A DNA stretch of 64,000 bases, from positions 1 to 64,000 of the forward strand of contig JASAND010020864.1 of assembly GCA_030248195.1 (NCBI GenBank), given 5' to 3'. Source of the stretch: Trissonchulus latispiculum (taxonomy: Eukaryota; Nematoda; Enoplea; Enoplida; Ironidae). Positions 53,636-64,000 of the stretch are shown piece after piece (the stretch's first letter is position 1; each line of letters opens with the position of its first letter). The position numbers and the translations under genes are program-made. The notes under the pieces were generated by a model, which saw only the letters and a list, made by a program, of their open reading frames with translations, did not search any database and had not been told where the DNA came from.

Positions 53636-53949
53636 GCTGGCCGGATCTGGTTCAACTGGTTCAAAGTTGAACCAGTTCGTGGTTCAGGCTACTGGACATA
53701 GCTGGAAGGCTGACATTTGGCATACAAAGGTTATTGGGCATGGGGAATTTACTGGTGGTGTTATTTCGGGGATCCGACCCATGGCTGGCCAGATCTGGTT
53801 CATCTGGTTCAAAGTTGAACCAGTCCTTGGTTCAAGCTACTGGAGATAGCTGGAAGGCTGATATTTGGCATACAAAGGTTATTGGGCATGGGGAATCAGC
53901 TGGTGTTGTTATTTTGGGGATCCGACCCAAGGCTGGCCAGATCTGGTTG
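53636..53949. repeat. 148-bp satellite array 1, right part
   Basis: The array resumes after the MITE for about two units and stops at ATGGCTGGCC-type sequence (GGCTGGCCAGATCTGG) next to the dispersed repeat at 53950. Confidence 0.93.
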
Positions 53950-54410
53950 TACTACGGCAAGCAACGAGAAAAGACTTGATTCAATCCGGGAGGAAACAGA
54001 ACATCGTTGGAATGATTCGTTCAGTTATTCTTGATATGTATATAAATTTCCGTAGAAATGGAAAATGCACAGAGATCTCTAGAGAGACATCTATCAAGAG
54101 ATTCTTAATAGAAAATTTAGTCTTCGTCAATGCTCGAATATCAGAGGTGTAAATTGTTTGTGCACTATAAAGTATAAAATCGAATCGAAACATTGGTACG
54201 TATGCATGTATAATTTAGCAATCCGCGAATATGGGTTGTTCGGCGAAGCTGTGCCCATATTAATTTGCTCACAACCTACGTAGTCCTCTTCTGTTTTGGA
54301 ACCTAGCCCCCATATTAAGCATTTTTAAGACTAGTCCTCTCTTGATTTTGCAACCTCACCATCACCCATATTACTTTTTCATGCTCCAGAGGAGCATTTT
54401 TATTACTTGT
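53950..54410. repeat. third copy of the 420-bp repeat (partial) plus single foldback arm
   Basis: CGGCAAGCAACGAGAA ... GGGAGGAAA ... TATAAATTTCCGTA matches the right part of 40068-40497. 54222-54410 is the CCGCGAATATGGG ... GAGCATTTTT arm. Same order and orientation as the copies in BUB1B intron 2. Confidence 0.8.
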
Positions 54411-55030
54411 TATATTATGACATACGCCAATATGAGCCTCGTTGTAGGTCAGGATCCCAACTCTATCCAATGTGCCGAATCTGCCTGCAGCCTCTTTACC
54501 AATGCTGTCTCCGAAGCGCAGAGAGTAGCTGTACCTGTTGGTGATTCCAGACCTCCCAAGCCATGGTGGTCTCCAGCTGTGGCAGCTGCCATAGGTCGTC
54601 GTGAAGCTCTCTACAAGGAATCAAGGCAGAATCCGGATCGCTTTCCTGAGTGGAAGGAGGCGTGCAGAACAGCTCGACAGCTAATCATCGACTCAAAGCG
54701 AGAATCCTGGAGAAACTTTGGATATCCTATATCCTATATCCTCTCAGCTGAATGCCAGATCCGATCCCTCCTCAGTCTGGAGGACAATCAAGCGGATTGA
54801 TGGATGACATGACAACACAGTGGACGGAACTCTGGTTCTGCCCTTGTCGTCAATGGAAAGGTCCTAGCTACACTCTGTGCCAAAGCTAATGCCTTCGTTA
54901 AGGAGTACGCTTCGGTAGCGTTAACTCGGCCCAGGAAGGAAGGAAGACAGGATCGTCCCTCATCAAATGAAAGACGCTCTGAGGCTACAGTGCAGCCGAG
55001 CTACAGTGGAGGGGCTCCTGGCCCTGATGG

Positions 55031-55609
55031 CATCATCATCATCATCGTCATATCTTGGGCCAATCGGTGAGACCATATAGCCGGGCTAAAGGCGCCCGGA
55101 ACCCCGGAGGAAGTCCAACACCCCGGGAGGGTCATACCACAGGACGGCCAGGCCTTGGGAGCAGTCGAGGTGGGAACGCCGGGTTATTGATTTCCTGGGG
55201 CAGCTCAATATCAAGTGCTCGAGCGTTTCTTCTTCCTGTAGGCAGTCAGGGCAAAGGGGGGAGGGACAGCCAGCTGGATCAATAATATGCCTGTATTGGA
55301 GGAGGGATTTACCAGTTCGCAGCTGTGAGAGTAGAGTTCGGTGGGCCTTGGGGATGCCCATTTCGCGGTTACTTGGGACCGGCCCGCGGTCCCCAAATAA
55401 TGTCCTGGCTCTGTCATGGCTCAGTCCAGTACGTATGCCACGCCGACGTCGTTTCCCCCCTCAGGACGGCAGTAGCTGTTCCAATGGATTTCACCTTGCT
55501 GCCGCGGTGGAGCAGCTTGTGATCATCAGATGCCGGTGGCCCAACAAGATGGATCCAACTTTGGGCTGCCATGATGGCATCAGTAATGCCAGTGTCTACG
55601 CCATCTAAC
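55031..55609 (-). pseudogene. 3' fragment of another LINE, inserted in reverse orientation
   Basis: On the minus strand a LINE C-terminal piece with a CCHC-like cluster (CPDC..EE..LEHLILSC, near 55180) and an upstream segment (GITDAIMAAQSW, near 55570) is followed by an (ATG)n-type tail at 55031-55051. The surrounding plus-strand LINE resumes near 55610. Confidence 0.8.
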
Positions 55610-56385
55610 TGAGAAAGGCAAAAACTTCCTCCTCCATCTCTGCAACCTCTGTCTAGCGTCCGGCGCCTGCCCAGATAAATGGAAGAGGGCAAAAAAATCA
55701 TTCCTATCCTGAAGCAGGGCAAGCCCGCGGAGAATCCCAGCAGCTATCGGCCAATCTCCCTGACCTCCTGCGTTGCCAAAATTATGGAACGGCCAGTAAA
55801 GGAGCTCCTGGCTAGAATCAGAAATTGCCAAGATCGCCAAGCAGGATTCAGAGCCTTGCGATCCACTGAAGATTGATCCTCAGATTGACCCAATCAAGCA
55901 GCCAGAACTCTCCTTGCCCTTATTGATTTCAGCCGTGCCTTTGGACAGGGTATGGCATGTCGGCCTCATCCGAAAAATGATCAGACTCGGAGTGCCACCC
56001 TATCTCATCAGATCAGATGGATCTATGCTTTCCCGTCAAACCGATACTGCCATGTAGAATTCGAAGGAGCTGTCAGCAAAGCCAGGCGCTTCCGCAGCGG
56101 GGTGCCTCAAGGCTGCGTCCTATCCCCCACCCTCTTCCCCATCTTCGTCAATTCAATAGCCAAAAATTTGCCAGAAGGTGTGTTCGTCTCTCTTTTTGCA
56201 GACGACTTGGCCGTCTGGACGCAGCATCCATCTCCCTTGAAAGCGGAATGCCTCCTACAGCAACTACAGTATATCTGACTGGGCCAATTCTAACGACATG
56301 GAAATAAATGCCGGCAAATGTGAATCAACCCTCTTTACCACTTGGAACGAAGAGCAGAGCTTCAGGCCTGTGCTGCAGATCGCGG

Positions 56386-56635
56386 GCCAGTAAGTTCCCT
56401 ATAATAAAAATCCTACCTTCCTGGGAATTAAATTTGATCCCTGCCTATCCTTCAAAGCACACATCGATTCAATCGTTGTGAAGCTCAGGAAACGCAACAA
56501 TGTGCTCAAGGCCAGTAAGTTCCCTATAATAAAAATCCTACCTTCCTGGGAATTAAATTTGATCCCTGCCTATCCTTCAAAGCACACATCGATTCAATCG
56601 TTGTGAAGCTCAGGAAACGCAACAATGTGCTCAAG
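56386..56635 (+). repeat. perfect 125-bp tandem duplication inside the LINE pseudogene
   Basis: GCCAGTAAGTTCCCTATAAT through AACAATGTGCTCAAG occurs twice in a row (56386-56510, 56511-56635) without any difference I can see, so the duplication is much younger than the decayed LINE, or an assembly artefact. Confidence 0.97.
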
Positions 56636-57039
56636 GCCCTTGCAGGAACCAGGTGGGGTAGTTCGAAAGAGGATCTCCGGTTGGTCTACCTTACCTACAT
56701 CGCTTCTGCAATGGAATACTGCTGCTCTGCCTGGATGGGCACTACAGCAGACTCCAACCTCGCCAAGCTACAGACGATCCAAAACGAAGCAGCAAGAGCC
56801 ATCTCTGGCTGCGTGGTAGGGTCTCCAGCTGATCTTGTGCAAAATGAAGCCAACCTCCTCCCGCTGGAATCGAGCGCTAGAATTGCAACCTGCCTAGCCT
56901 TCGAAAAATCAAGACGTCTACCTTGCAGCAACCCAGTAAAGACGTGAGCTGAACGTTCTGTCCGGCAGCGACTGGGTAGCCAACGTAGCTGGCGTGAAGT
57001 GGGAAAACGTCTGTCCAGCGGTCACCAGTTACTTACTGA

Positions 57040-57560
57040 ACCTTATCACATTAAAACATTTATTACAGGATTCCTCTCTTTCTAATTTATTGATGGCACA
57101 GTATTGTGCCAGCAGCACAAACTATTACAAGATTCCTCTGAGAAAGTGTTATTATGCCACATTATTGTGGCAGAAATACAAACTATTACAAGATTCCTCT
57201 GAGAAAGTGTTATTATGCCACATTATTGTAGCAGAAATACTACCTATTACAGGATTTCAAATTATAAGGTTGCCAAACTTCTGTGTGGCAAGAACACGTA
57301 TGGCAGCACGAGTAGCCGCGATTTTGCCCGCATGCTTGCAAATCCTTATCATTGAACCATTTATTACAGGATTCCTCTCTCTAATTTATTGATGCCACAC
57401 TATTGTGCCAGCAGCACAAACTATTACAAGATTCCTCTGAGAAAGTGTTATTATGCCACATTATTGTGGCAGAAGTACAAACTATTACAAGATTCCTCTG
57501 AGAAAGTGTTATAATGCCACATTATTGTGGCAGAAATACAAACTATTACAGGATTCTTCT
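57040..57560. repeat. ~61-bp tandem repeat, two blocks
   Basis: Unit with CAAACTATTACAAGATTCCT, CTGAGAAAGTGTTATTATGC and CACATTATTGTGGCAGAA. Blocks at 57045-57260 and 57350-57560 are separated by about 90 bp. The words GCCACA.TATTGTGGC are palindromic. Confidence 0.9.
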
Positions 57561-58552
57561 CTACACATTCTAAAGCGCCAGTAGTTGTGCGATAAGGAAT
57601 CAATAATAAATTTTTGTATCAAGTTGGTTCTGTAACATCTCTTATTTCAAAGAGAAAGGTGGGTTTTGTTTAAAATTATGCCTGGCAATATATGAAAACC
57701 TGTCCCAGGCATTTTCTTTGGCAAAGGCAAAAAAGTTGCATCTGGAACATTTAAGAAAACCAATAACAATGTTGCACTCAAATCCATGATTGTACTAATC
57801 TGACACAATACTGTGGCATTTAGTCTTGGTTTAGGGAGGAATTTTGTAATTGTTTACGAAATAGAGAGGAATCTTGTAATAGTTGCAAAATTGTGGCACA
57901 GATGTGTGGCACGAGTGATGGCAGCAAGAGTACATTATCTGCAAGCAGTCAGACCAGTTGTAAGCGGCCGGAGCCTTTCTTGTACGCTGCCGGCCCATTT
58001 CTCTCAACTTCTTTCAACAAGGAACCATCACCTCAAGACGAAGTCAGTCTATTTAGGTTATTAGTCGAGTCAAGAAAATTCTTAGGTCAATTTGGTTGGA
58101 ATCACGAAATTTTAAAACATTATGAATCTCCGTGGAAATCGCTGCTTAGTTCTGATGTTAAACATAAGCTACCCAGACAGGTCGAAATATCGCCGTCTGT
58201 GGGTGGGTGTGGCACAGGAGGTAGAGTGCTGTACTCTTAAACCAAAGCTCTGCGCCTCGCTAAAGACTGACTTAAAAATTTGTAGTCTTCTAAAAATTCA
58301 GTCTTTTATATAATTCTCTTGTGGAAAGGCCTTAAGAGTTGAAATACCAACTCGAAAGTAATTGTAGTTTAGGATTCGTCTGTTAGGGTGAAGATTTTCC
58401 GGTACAAAAAAATTTAAGTTATATAATATGTGAATAAAAGTGAAAAAGGATATTTAAAAATAGATTATTCATTAGATTATTTGAAAAACAGGGGTGAGGA
58501 GTGGGTCACCAAAGTTTTGCTTGTTATCTGTATATTAGTATTAATTTCTTAG
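57561..58552. other. no recognised gene; tRNA A-box-like word
   Basis: TGGCACAGGAGGTAGAGTGC (58209-58228) fits an A-box, but no B-box follows at the right spacing, so it is at most a SINE remnant. Other open frames carry no motif I know. Confidence 0.35.
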
Positions 58553-59120
58553 TATCATGGGGGTGCTCGGAGAGCCCCCCCCCATAATATGAGCTATAAA
58601 GGCATTTTGCGGATTTTGAAAAGTGCTAATTAGGCATAACTAATTAACGGGAAGGAATTAAGAGCTAATATTTACATTTTTGAAATCTCCAGGCCAAGAG
58701 CTTTCGAATGATACCAAACTTGCCCGGAAAAACTGAACTTTGAAAAAAATCGACTTTCTCTTACGGGTTTGAAAGTGGGTTTTTTCTCTGTATTCAGCAT
58801 GATTTTTGTCAATTTTGTGTTAACTCGATTTTTCGAACGGCCCATAGGAAAAATTTTTCTATACTACTTTTTGAATATCTAGGCAATGGTACTTAGCAAG
58901 TTTATGTTTTTTTTCCGAATTTCGCTCTGGTTCGATTTTTATAGATGGTCAAAAATGGAAAAAAATAACGTTTTTGGACACCTTCAGGCTGAAAAATTTC
59001 TAAGTCCGAAAATTTGAAAATAGTCAAAAAACGGGCAAAAACAGCGTTTTTCGGCCTTGGGGTGGTACCCACATATAGTAAATCGGGGTGGCTGAACACG
59101 ATGAGCATAGTGCCGACACC
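58553..59120. repeat. ATGAGCTATAAAGGCA module and diverged repeats
   Basis: ATCATGGGGGTGCTCGG ... CATAATATGAGCTATAAAGG near 58555-58605 matches 52465-52515, and in both places a 148-bp satellite array follows at some distance. The rest (58620-59100) has AAAAATGG-type words only. Confidence 0.55.
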
Positions 59121-59129
59121 GTATCTCGC

Positions 59130-59931
59130 CTGGTTCATCTGGTTCAACTGGTTCAAAGTTGAACCAGTTCCTGGTTCAAGCTATTGGAGATAGCTAGAAG
59201 GCTGAAATTTTGCATGCAAAGGTTATTGGGCATGGGGAATTCACTGGTGGTGTTACTTTGGTGATCCGACCCATGGCTGGCCAGATCTGGTTCAACTGGT
59301 TCAAAATTGAACCAGTTCCTGGTTCAAGCTACTGGAGATAGTTGGAAGGCTGAAATTTTGCATACAAAGGTTATTGGGCATGGGGAATTCACTGGTGGTG
59401 TTACTTTGGTGATCCGACCCATGGCTGGCCAGATCTGGTTCAACTGGTTCAAAATTGAACCAGTTCCTGGTTCAAGCTACTGGAGATAGTTGGAAGGCTG
59501 AAATTTTGCATACAAAGGTTATTGGGCATGGGGAATTCACTGGTGGTGTTACTTTGGTGATCCGACCCATGGCTGGCCAGATCTGGTTCAACTGGTTCAA
59601 AATTGAACCAGTTCCTGGTTCAAGCTACTGGAGATAGTTGGAAGGCTGAAATTTTGCATACAAAGGGTATTGGGCATGGGGAATTCACTAATCACTGGTG
59701 GTGTTACTTTGGTGATCCGACCCATGGCTGGCCAGATCTGGTTCAACTGGTTCAAAGTTGAACCAGTTCCTGGTTCAAGCTACTGGAGATAGTTGGAAGG
59801 CTGAAATCGTGCATACAAAGGTTATTGGGCATGGGGAATTCACTGGTGGTGTTACTTTGGTGATCCGACCCATGGCTGGCCACATCTGGTTCAACTGGTT
59901 CAAAGTTGAACCAGTTCCTGGTTCAAGCTAC
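59130..59931. repeat. 148-bp satellite array 2
   Basis: Over five units of the same 148-bp satellite as at 52535-53949 (period 148 between 59307 and 59455). One unit has a 7-bp insertion (CACTAAT) near 59690. Consecutive units are closer to each other than to array 1, as expected from local homogenisation. Confidence 0.95.
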
Positions 59932-60745
59932 TGTCACAGGTGCTAGAAAACGGTTCAAAATTTACGTAAAGAATTGAATATTTTCTTAGAAACTAGGCAT
60001 GCAAACTAGGTACTGATTGACAAAAACATACGCAAAGCTAACGTAACTAAGCTAAGCTAACTACGAAAACAAGGTAAATTACCTAAGCTCTGCCCTTCTA
60101 CCATATGCGCCTAGTATGGAGGTGACGCAGCGTTCTAACTTAGGTATTACAATTTACTCATTTCTCTGACTTTCTGCGTTGCTGACACTCAAAGTCTAAC
60201 CTAAGTTTTATTAGCTTGAAAGTAGCTGATTCAGAGAACTGCCAAAAGTGATGAATCCATTTTATGGCTTTTGCACTTTTTATGAGACATGACTAAGATC
60301 ATTAGTGTCAAAACTCATGAATCAGCTAATAACTTTTACTAACTTCAAAGAGTTTCCTTTTAAATTGTGCAATATCCTGCGGAAATTGCACCATACTCAC
60401 TGAGTCAGCACACCGCTATATAAGCGCTAGCTTTCTAGCAGTCAGCGGCCAGTCGTCAGTGTTTCCCTTTAACCAACTCCTGTGTTATGAAATGCCATCA
60501 TACGTATTGCTGTGTATAGTGTATTATATATAACTATTAAATCTGCTCTTGTAAATGATATATATGCCTACGCAATATATATGCTTTAATATATTTATGC
60601 TGTATATTATTAATGAAGTTTGGCTTAACTTTTGGTTACTGACTCTACTCCGATCCATACCCTGCAGTAACAGGTCCAGTTTTGGAATTACTGGGCTACC
60701 TTATTACGCTTCCACAAACACTGCGCCGGACCTCGACCTGCTACA
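59932..60745 (+). mobile_element. LTR A of a non-autonomous LTR retrotransposon
   Basis: 814 bp, TGTCACAGGTGCTAG ... GACCTGCTACA, i.e. TG...CA. It carries a promoter-like TATATAAG at 60417-60424 about 35 bases before CAGTCGTCAGTG. It starts inside a 148-bp satellite unit, so its left edge is an insertion point. LTR B is its diverged counterpart with the same start, TATA box and end. Confidence 0.85.
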
Positions 60746-60747
60746 TT

Positions 60748-60765
60748 TGGTAGCAGAGCGTGGTT
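60748..60765 (+). promoter_or_regulatory. primer binding site for initiator tRNA-Met
   Basis: TGGTAGCAGAGCGTGGTT, two bases after the LTR. It fits the complement of the 3' end of animal initiator tRNA-Met (TGGTAGCAGAG, then .TGGTT) with about two mismatches in 18. Confidence 0.8.
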
Positions 60766-62744
60766 TTCTTTCACTTTCTACGTCAACGTATCAACGGGAT
60801 GCCTCAATTTTGAATTTACTCTCTAACCACTACGACTGCGCTTATCAAGTTTGGAAATCATCATCAATCAATATATATGACTGCCAATTAGCGATGTGAT
60901 CATTTTTGGACTAAATTTGAAATTTGCTTTGCCAAAACGCCCATCGGCCCCTTATCCATCTACCTGCGTAACTTCGAACGATGTCATAAGAATTTGGAAC
61001 CAGAATTACTCTGCTGTCATGAAAACAATGAAAATGCTTGGCTGACTATGAAAATTAATTTATTTATGTTTTAACCGTATTGTGTATGTCTGTGTATGCC
61101 ATATGTAACTCCCGGTGTATACCAGGGCCAAAACTTCAACCTGATGGTTGGCTACCTATCACTCAAAACCTCAAAACGTTCGAATTATATTCAGTTCCAA
61201 AAAGTGCAGTAATTTGCCAAGAACGATAGAAAATTAAGCAATAATCAAAAATATTTTTGCGCTAGATCAGAAATTATGATAAGTCAAGTTTGCCGAGATT
61301 TACAGCGGAGCCCAGGCAATATAAATTTGATAGCAGTGAGTCAAATCTCTAACAGCAGCTAGTTAACTTCCTTGCGGTATTTTTAAAGCTTACAATTTGA
61401 ATAAAGAAAGGCAAGCTTTAATGAAATTTGCAAGCAAACTTTTGACTAAAGATGCACAACGAAAGGAATTTCTTGTAAAATAGAATCACTTTGTATACTG
61501 ACGAACCTTATTTATGGCTTGAATTGATCGAAGCTGAAGGCTTCACTACGGAAAGTGCGCGCGCTGAACTTTTGAATTTTGCCGTCGGGCATAACCTGTA
61601 TATATTATTTATAGCCTTCTGATAAGGCTTTGTTGTGCTTTAGTGCCTTTTGATAAGGCTTGTATTTGTCCTTTACCGAAGAGGGTATAGTGACCTCTCT
61701 GACCTGGGACGACTGACTGTCCCATGAAGGTTTGATATTTAGTTTCCTATAGGTTATAGTGAAACTAGGTCGCCACAGCCAATGTGGTAATGTGAGGTCG
61801 TCAGAAACAGATAAGTGGTAGGTAATTGACATACCGAATTTAGGCTTTTGAGAATAAGTCAATTCTGCTGTGCATCTAATCCAAAAGTTTCAGAAATTGC
61901 ATTTCAGAGCTAATGTTTTACGGTGAAAAAGTTGAAGTATTAAGCTCGAAGTTTAATTAGAGTAACTTGCTAACAAGCTTGTACCTGTACGAATTATAAC
62001 AACTAAAACTTCAGATGAAAGTGTTCATCGAACTTTTGATAAGCTGTTCAACTGCTATAATTGGCAGAAAAAGAAATCTCTATGTAATTCACCTTAAATC
62101 AGTGAAAATATAGCATTAACAATTAAGACTTCTGCAGCTAAAACATTCTGCAGGCGTACATGCATTTGTGCTGCAAACTTGGAGGTTTCGTTTAATAAGT
62201 TCTGACTTAGATGCAAAAATTTGCAAACTTGGGTTGTAGCAACATTGGACAGAATCAATAGTCCAGTCTTTAATGCTCGCTAACAGAGGACCCAGTTGCA
62301 GCGTTAAGCCCACAGCGATACGTATATGCAGGCCAACAGTAGTAATGTTTTGCGTAACTTTTCCAAAAAAACTAGAAAGCCGTTAGAATGCCAGATTCAA
62401 TCTAGTTACCTCAATTACTGAAAAACAGTGCAAAAAATGCAAGCCAGCTGCAAAACAAGCTAAAAGTAAACAAGCTGAGCTTCTCCCTTTTGGAATCTAT
62501 GCCAATAATCTGTGAATATTTGAATCCTGAACTATATAATTACTAACATAATTTTTGAGGAAGAGTTTGAAGAAATACTTTAATTTTTGCAAGGCTAATC
62601 AATAAAATTTGGAATCCTGTTCTAAAACAGAAAAGCTGACAGAGAAATTATCAGCTGGATAGAACAGTAAACTTTGATTTACGCAGTCAATCTCTATGCT
62701 CTCAATTTCGAACCAGGAGTTTCGACTTTTGAAGGGGTGAATGA
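60766..62744 (+). mobile_element. internal region 1 of the LTR element, no gag/pol
   Basis: About 2 kb with no long frame and no protease, reverse transcriptase or integrase motif. Words such as TGCCTCAATTTTGA, ACTACGACTGCGC and CCCGGTGTATACCAGGGCCA recur after LTR B. A purine-rich GAAGGGGTGAATGA directly precedes LTR B and can serve as polypurine tract. The element must depend on proteins from elsewhere. Confidence 0.75.
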
Positions 62745-63499
62745 TGTCACAAGTGCTAAAAATTATACTAACGTTGTTTATATTTTCGGAATTTCTAATC
62801 GAACATATACATTTCTTTCAGTAAAAATCAGTACATGCGTAAATCTTAAATATACGTACATACGTAGACTACGTAAAAGTGGCAATGTACGTAAGTCACA
62901 ATTTCTACCTTAACTTCCTAACAAGCAGCCTAGTTGGCGTTCCAAGATAATTTAAACTTATCACTAAACTTTCTGCGTTGCTGACATTCAAAGTTTGACC
63001 TAAAATTTTATTAGCTTCAAAGTAACTGATTCAGAGGTCTGTCAAAAGTGATAAATAGATTTTATGGCTTTCGCACTTTTTATGAAACGTGACTAAGATC
63101 ATTAGTGTCAAAAGTCATGAATCAGCTAATAAGTTTTGCTAACTTCAAAGTTTCCCTCTAAATTGTGCAATATCCTGCGGAAATTGCACAATCATCACTG
63201 ACTAAGCCAACAGCTATTTAAGCGCTAGCTTTCCTATCTTAAGCGGCCAGTCGTCAGTGTTTTCAAACTTAAGTCAACCTTATCTTAGGCAAGGCCTATG
63301 ATACCTATGCTGCTGTTAGTTATAACTATATAGTCGTGGATTGAATATATCTGTTATGTTTATCATTAAAGAAGTTTGGTTTAACTTTTGACTATTGCCA
63401 ACTACGATCCATACCCTGCAGTAACAGGTCCAGTTTTGGAATTACTGGGCTACCTGATTACGCTTCCATAAACACTGCGCCGGACCTAGACCTGCTACA
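62745..63499 (+). mobile_element. LTR B
   Basis: 755 bp, TGTCACAAGTGCTAA ... GACCTGCTACA. TATTTAAG lies at 63215-63222 in the position of TATATAAG in LTR A. Identity to LTR A is visibly well below 95% in places (indels in the first half), so either the pair is old or two different copies are juxtaposed. Confidence 0.85.
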
Positions 63500-63501
63500 T
63501 T

Positions 63502-63519
63502 TGGTAGCAGAGCGTGGTT
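63502..63519 (+). promoter_or_regulatory. second primer binding site
   Basis: TGGTAGCAGAGCGTGGTT, identical to the site after LTR A. An LTR followed by a primer site is by definition a 5' LTR, so the middle LTR serves two units. Confidence 0.8.
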
Positions 63520-64000
63520 CATTCAATTGCGACGTCAATTTTCCTAATATCAAATGGATGCCTCAATTTTGACTTTTATAATCACTACGACTGCGCCCAT
63601 TAAAATTTGGAAATCAATCAGCAATCAATGTGTCTCCTTAACGATACGATCAACTTTGGAAATGAAATTTGCGCTGCCGAAAACCCTATTCGCCTAGATC
63701 ACACGTAACTTGGACTGGAAACTTCAGATGTTTGAACCAGAAGGATTCAGAAGACAGAAAAACAATGAAAATAAATGCTCGGCTCACTGTAAAACAATTT
63801 ATTGGAGTTTTTTTAACGTTTAGTGTATGTGTATATGTATACCATAATCCCGGTGTATACCAGGGCCAGAAGTCTAACCTTAGGGTTGGCTATCACTCAA
63901 AACCTATAATTTAAATTTTCTTCGGTTTAAAAAATGCAGGAATTTACCTACAAGGATAGGAAAATAAACAAGAATATGCAATAACGAATTTAGTGTTAGA
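63520..64000 (+). mobile_element. internal region 2 of the LTR element, cut by the window end
   Basis: Follows the same order of words as the start of internal region 1, including CCCGGTGTATACCAGGGCCA at 63850. An 81-codon frame at 63669-63914 is not conserved in region 1 and is unlikely to be a gene. Confidence 0.75.

Larger units (their letters stand above)
54418..56950 (+). pseudogene. decayed I-like LINE, endonuclease-RT region
   Basis: Reading-frame fragments in order: the endonuclease-RT linker (SRPPKPWWSPAV..A..RREALY, near 54560), the RT start (IPILKQGKPAENPSSYRPIS, 55700-55760), GVPQGCVLSPTLF (56098-56136) and FADDLAVW (56196-56219), and the RT C-terminal part (DLRLVYLTYIASAMEYC, near 56670). 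Frameshifts and stops separate them. The RT resembles the antisense copy in BUB1B intron 3. It is interrupted by a reverse-strand LINE piece (55031-55609) and carries a 125-bp duplication. Confidence 0.88.

Noticed and set aside
58195..58260. Functional tRNA gene
   Set aside because: An A-box-like word is present but there is no B-box and no cloverleaf.

Overview
The window is eukaryotic and almost certainly from an invertebrate animal. It contains GT-AG introns, a split spindle-checkpoint gene, RNA polymerase III-type SINE heads, LINEs, hAT-like DNA transposons, an LTR element with a tRNA-iMet-type primer site, and a Polinton/Maverick-type DNA polymerase B. An early-branching marine animal such as a sponge or cnidarian would fit the repeat content, but the sequence alone does not settle this. 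Well over 80% of the window looks like repeats.

Layout. 1-1.98 kb: GC-rich and hAT-like repeats. 1.98-9.33 kb: a 180-bp satellite array, split by a 3,081-bp Polinton-like miniature element (5171-8251) with terminal inverted repeats, a 6-bp target duplication, two small genes and a 22-bp repeat array rich in CRE-like sites. 9.3-21.7 kb: a mosaic of GC-tract MITEs, several with exact 8-bp target duplications, plus a hairpin minisatellite. 22.0-26.1 kb: an intact 1,237-aa protein-primed-type DNA polymerase B with four upstream promoter-like repeats. 26.2-33.4 kb: two nearly identical 1.2-kb inverted arms enclosing a full-length CR1/L2-like LINE. 33.4-36.4 kb: tandem repeats and a hAT MITE.

36.4-50.8 kb carries the one host gene I recognise: the first five coding exons of a BUBR1/Mad3-type (BUB1B) gene on the + strand. 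Its N-terminal KEN box and TPR-like region are legible and the reading frame is continuous across all five junctions (231 codons so far). Its introns hold MITEs, a tRNA-Leu-derived SINE, foldback elements, a hAT-like element inserted inside another copy of itself, an RNase H-bearing LINE fragment, ~290-bp repeats, and a broken partial copy of exon 5. I found no later exons in the window.

50.9-59.9 kb: a diverged relative of the inverted arm, two 148-bp satellite arrays (one split by a 398-bp hAT MITE), a decayed RNase H-type LINE with a second LINE fragment in reverse orientation, and other tandem repeats. 59.9-64.0 kb: LTR - internal - LTR - internal, in tandem, both LTRs followed by a primer site complementary to initiator tRNA-Met; no gag or pol is present.

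The most interesting items are the Polinton-like mini-element, which shares promoter words with the polB gene 15 kb away; the LINE whose ORF2 has no usable AUG and lies in frame behind a single UAG; the BUB1B gene with its duplicated exon; and the self-nested hAT element.
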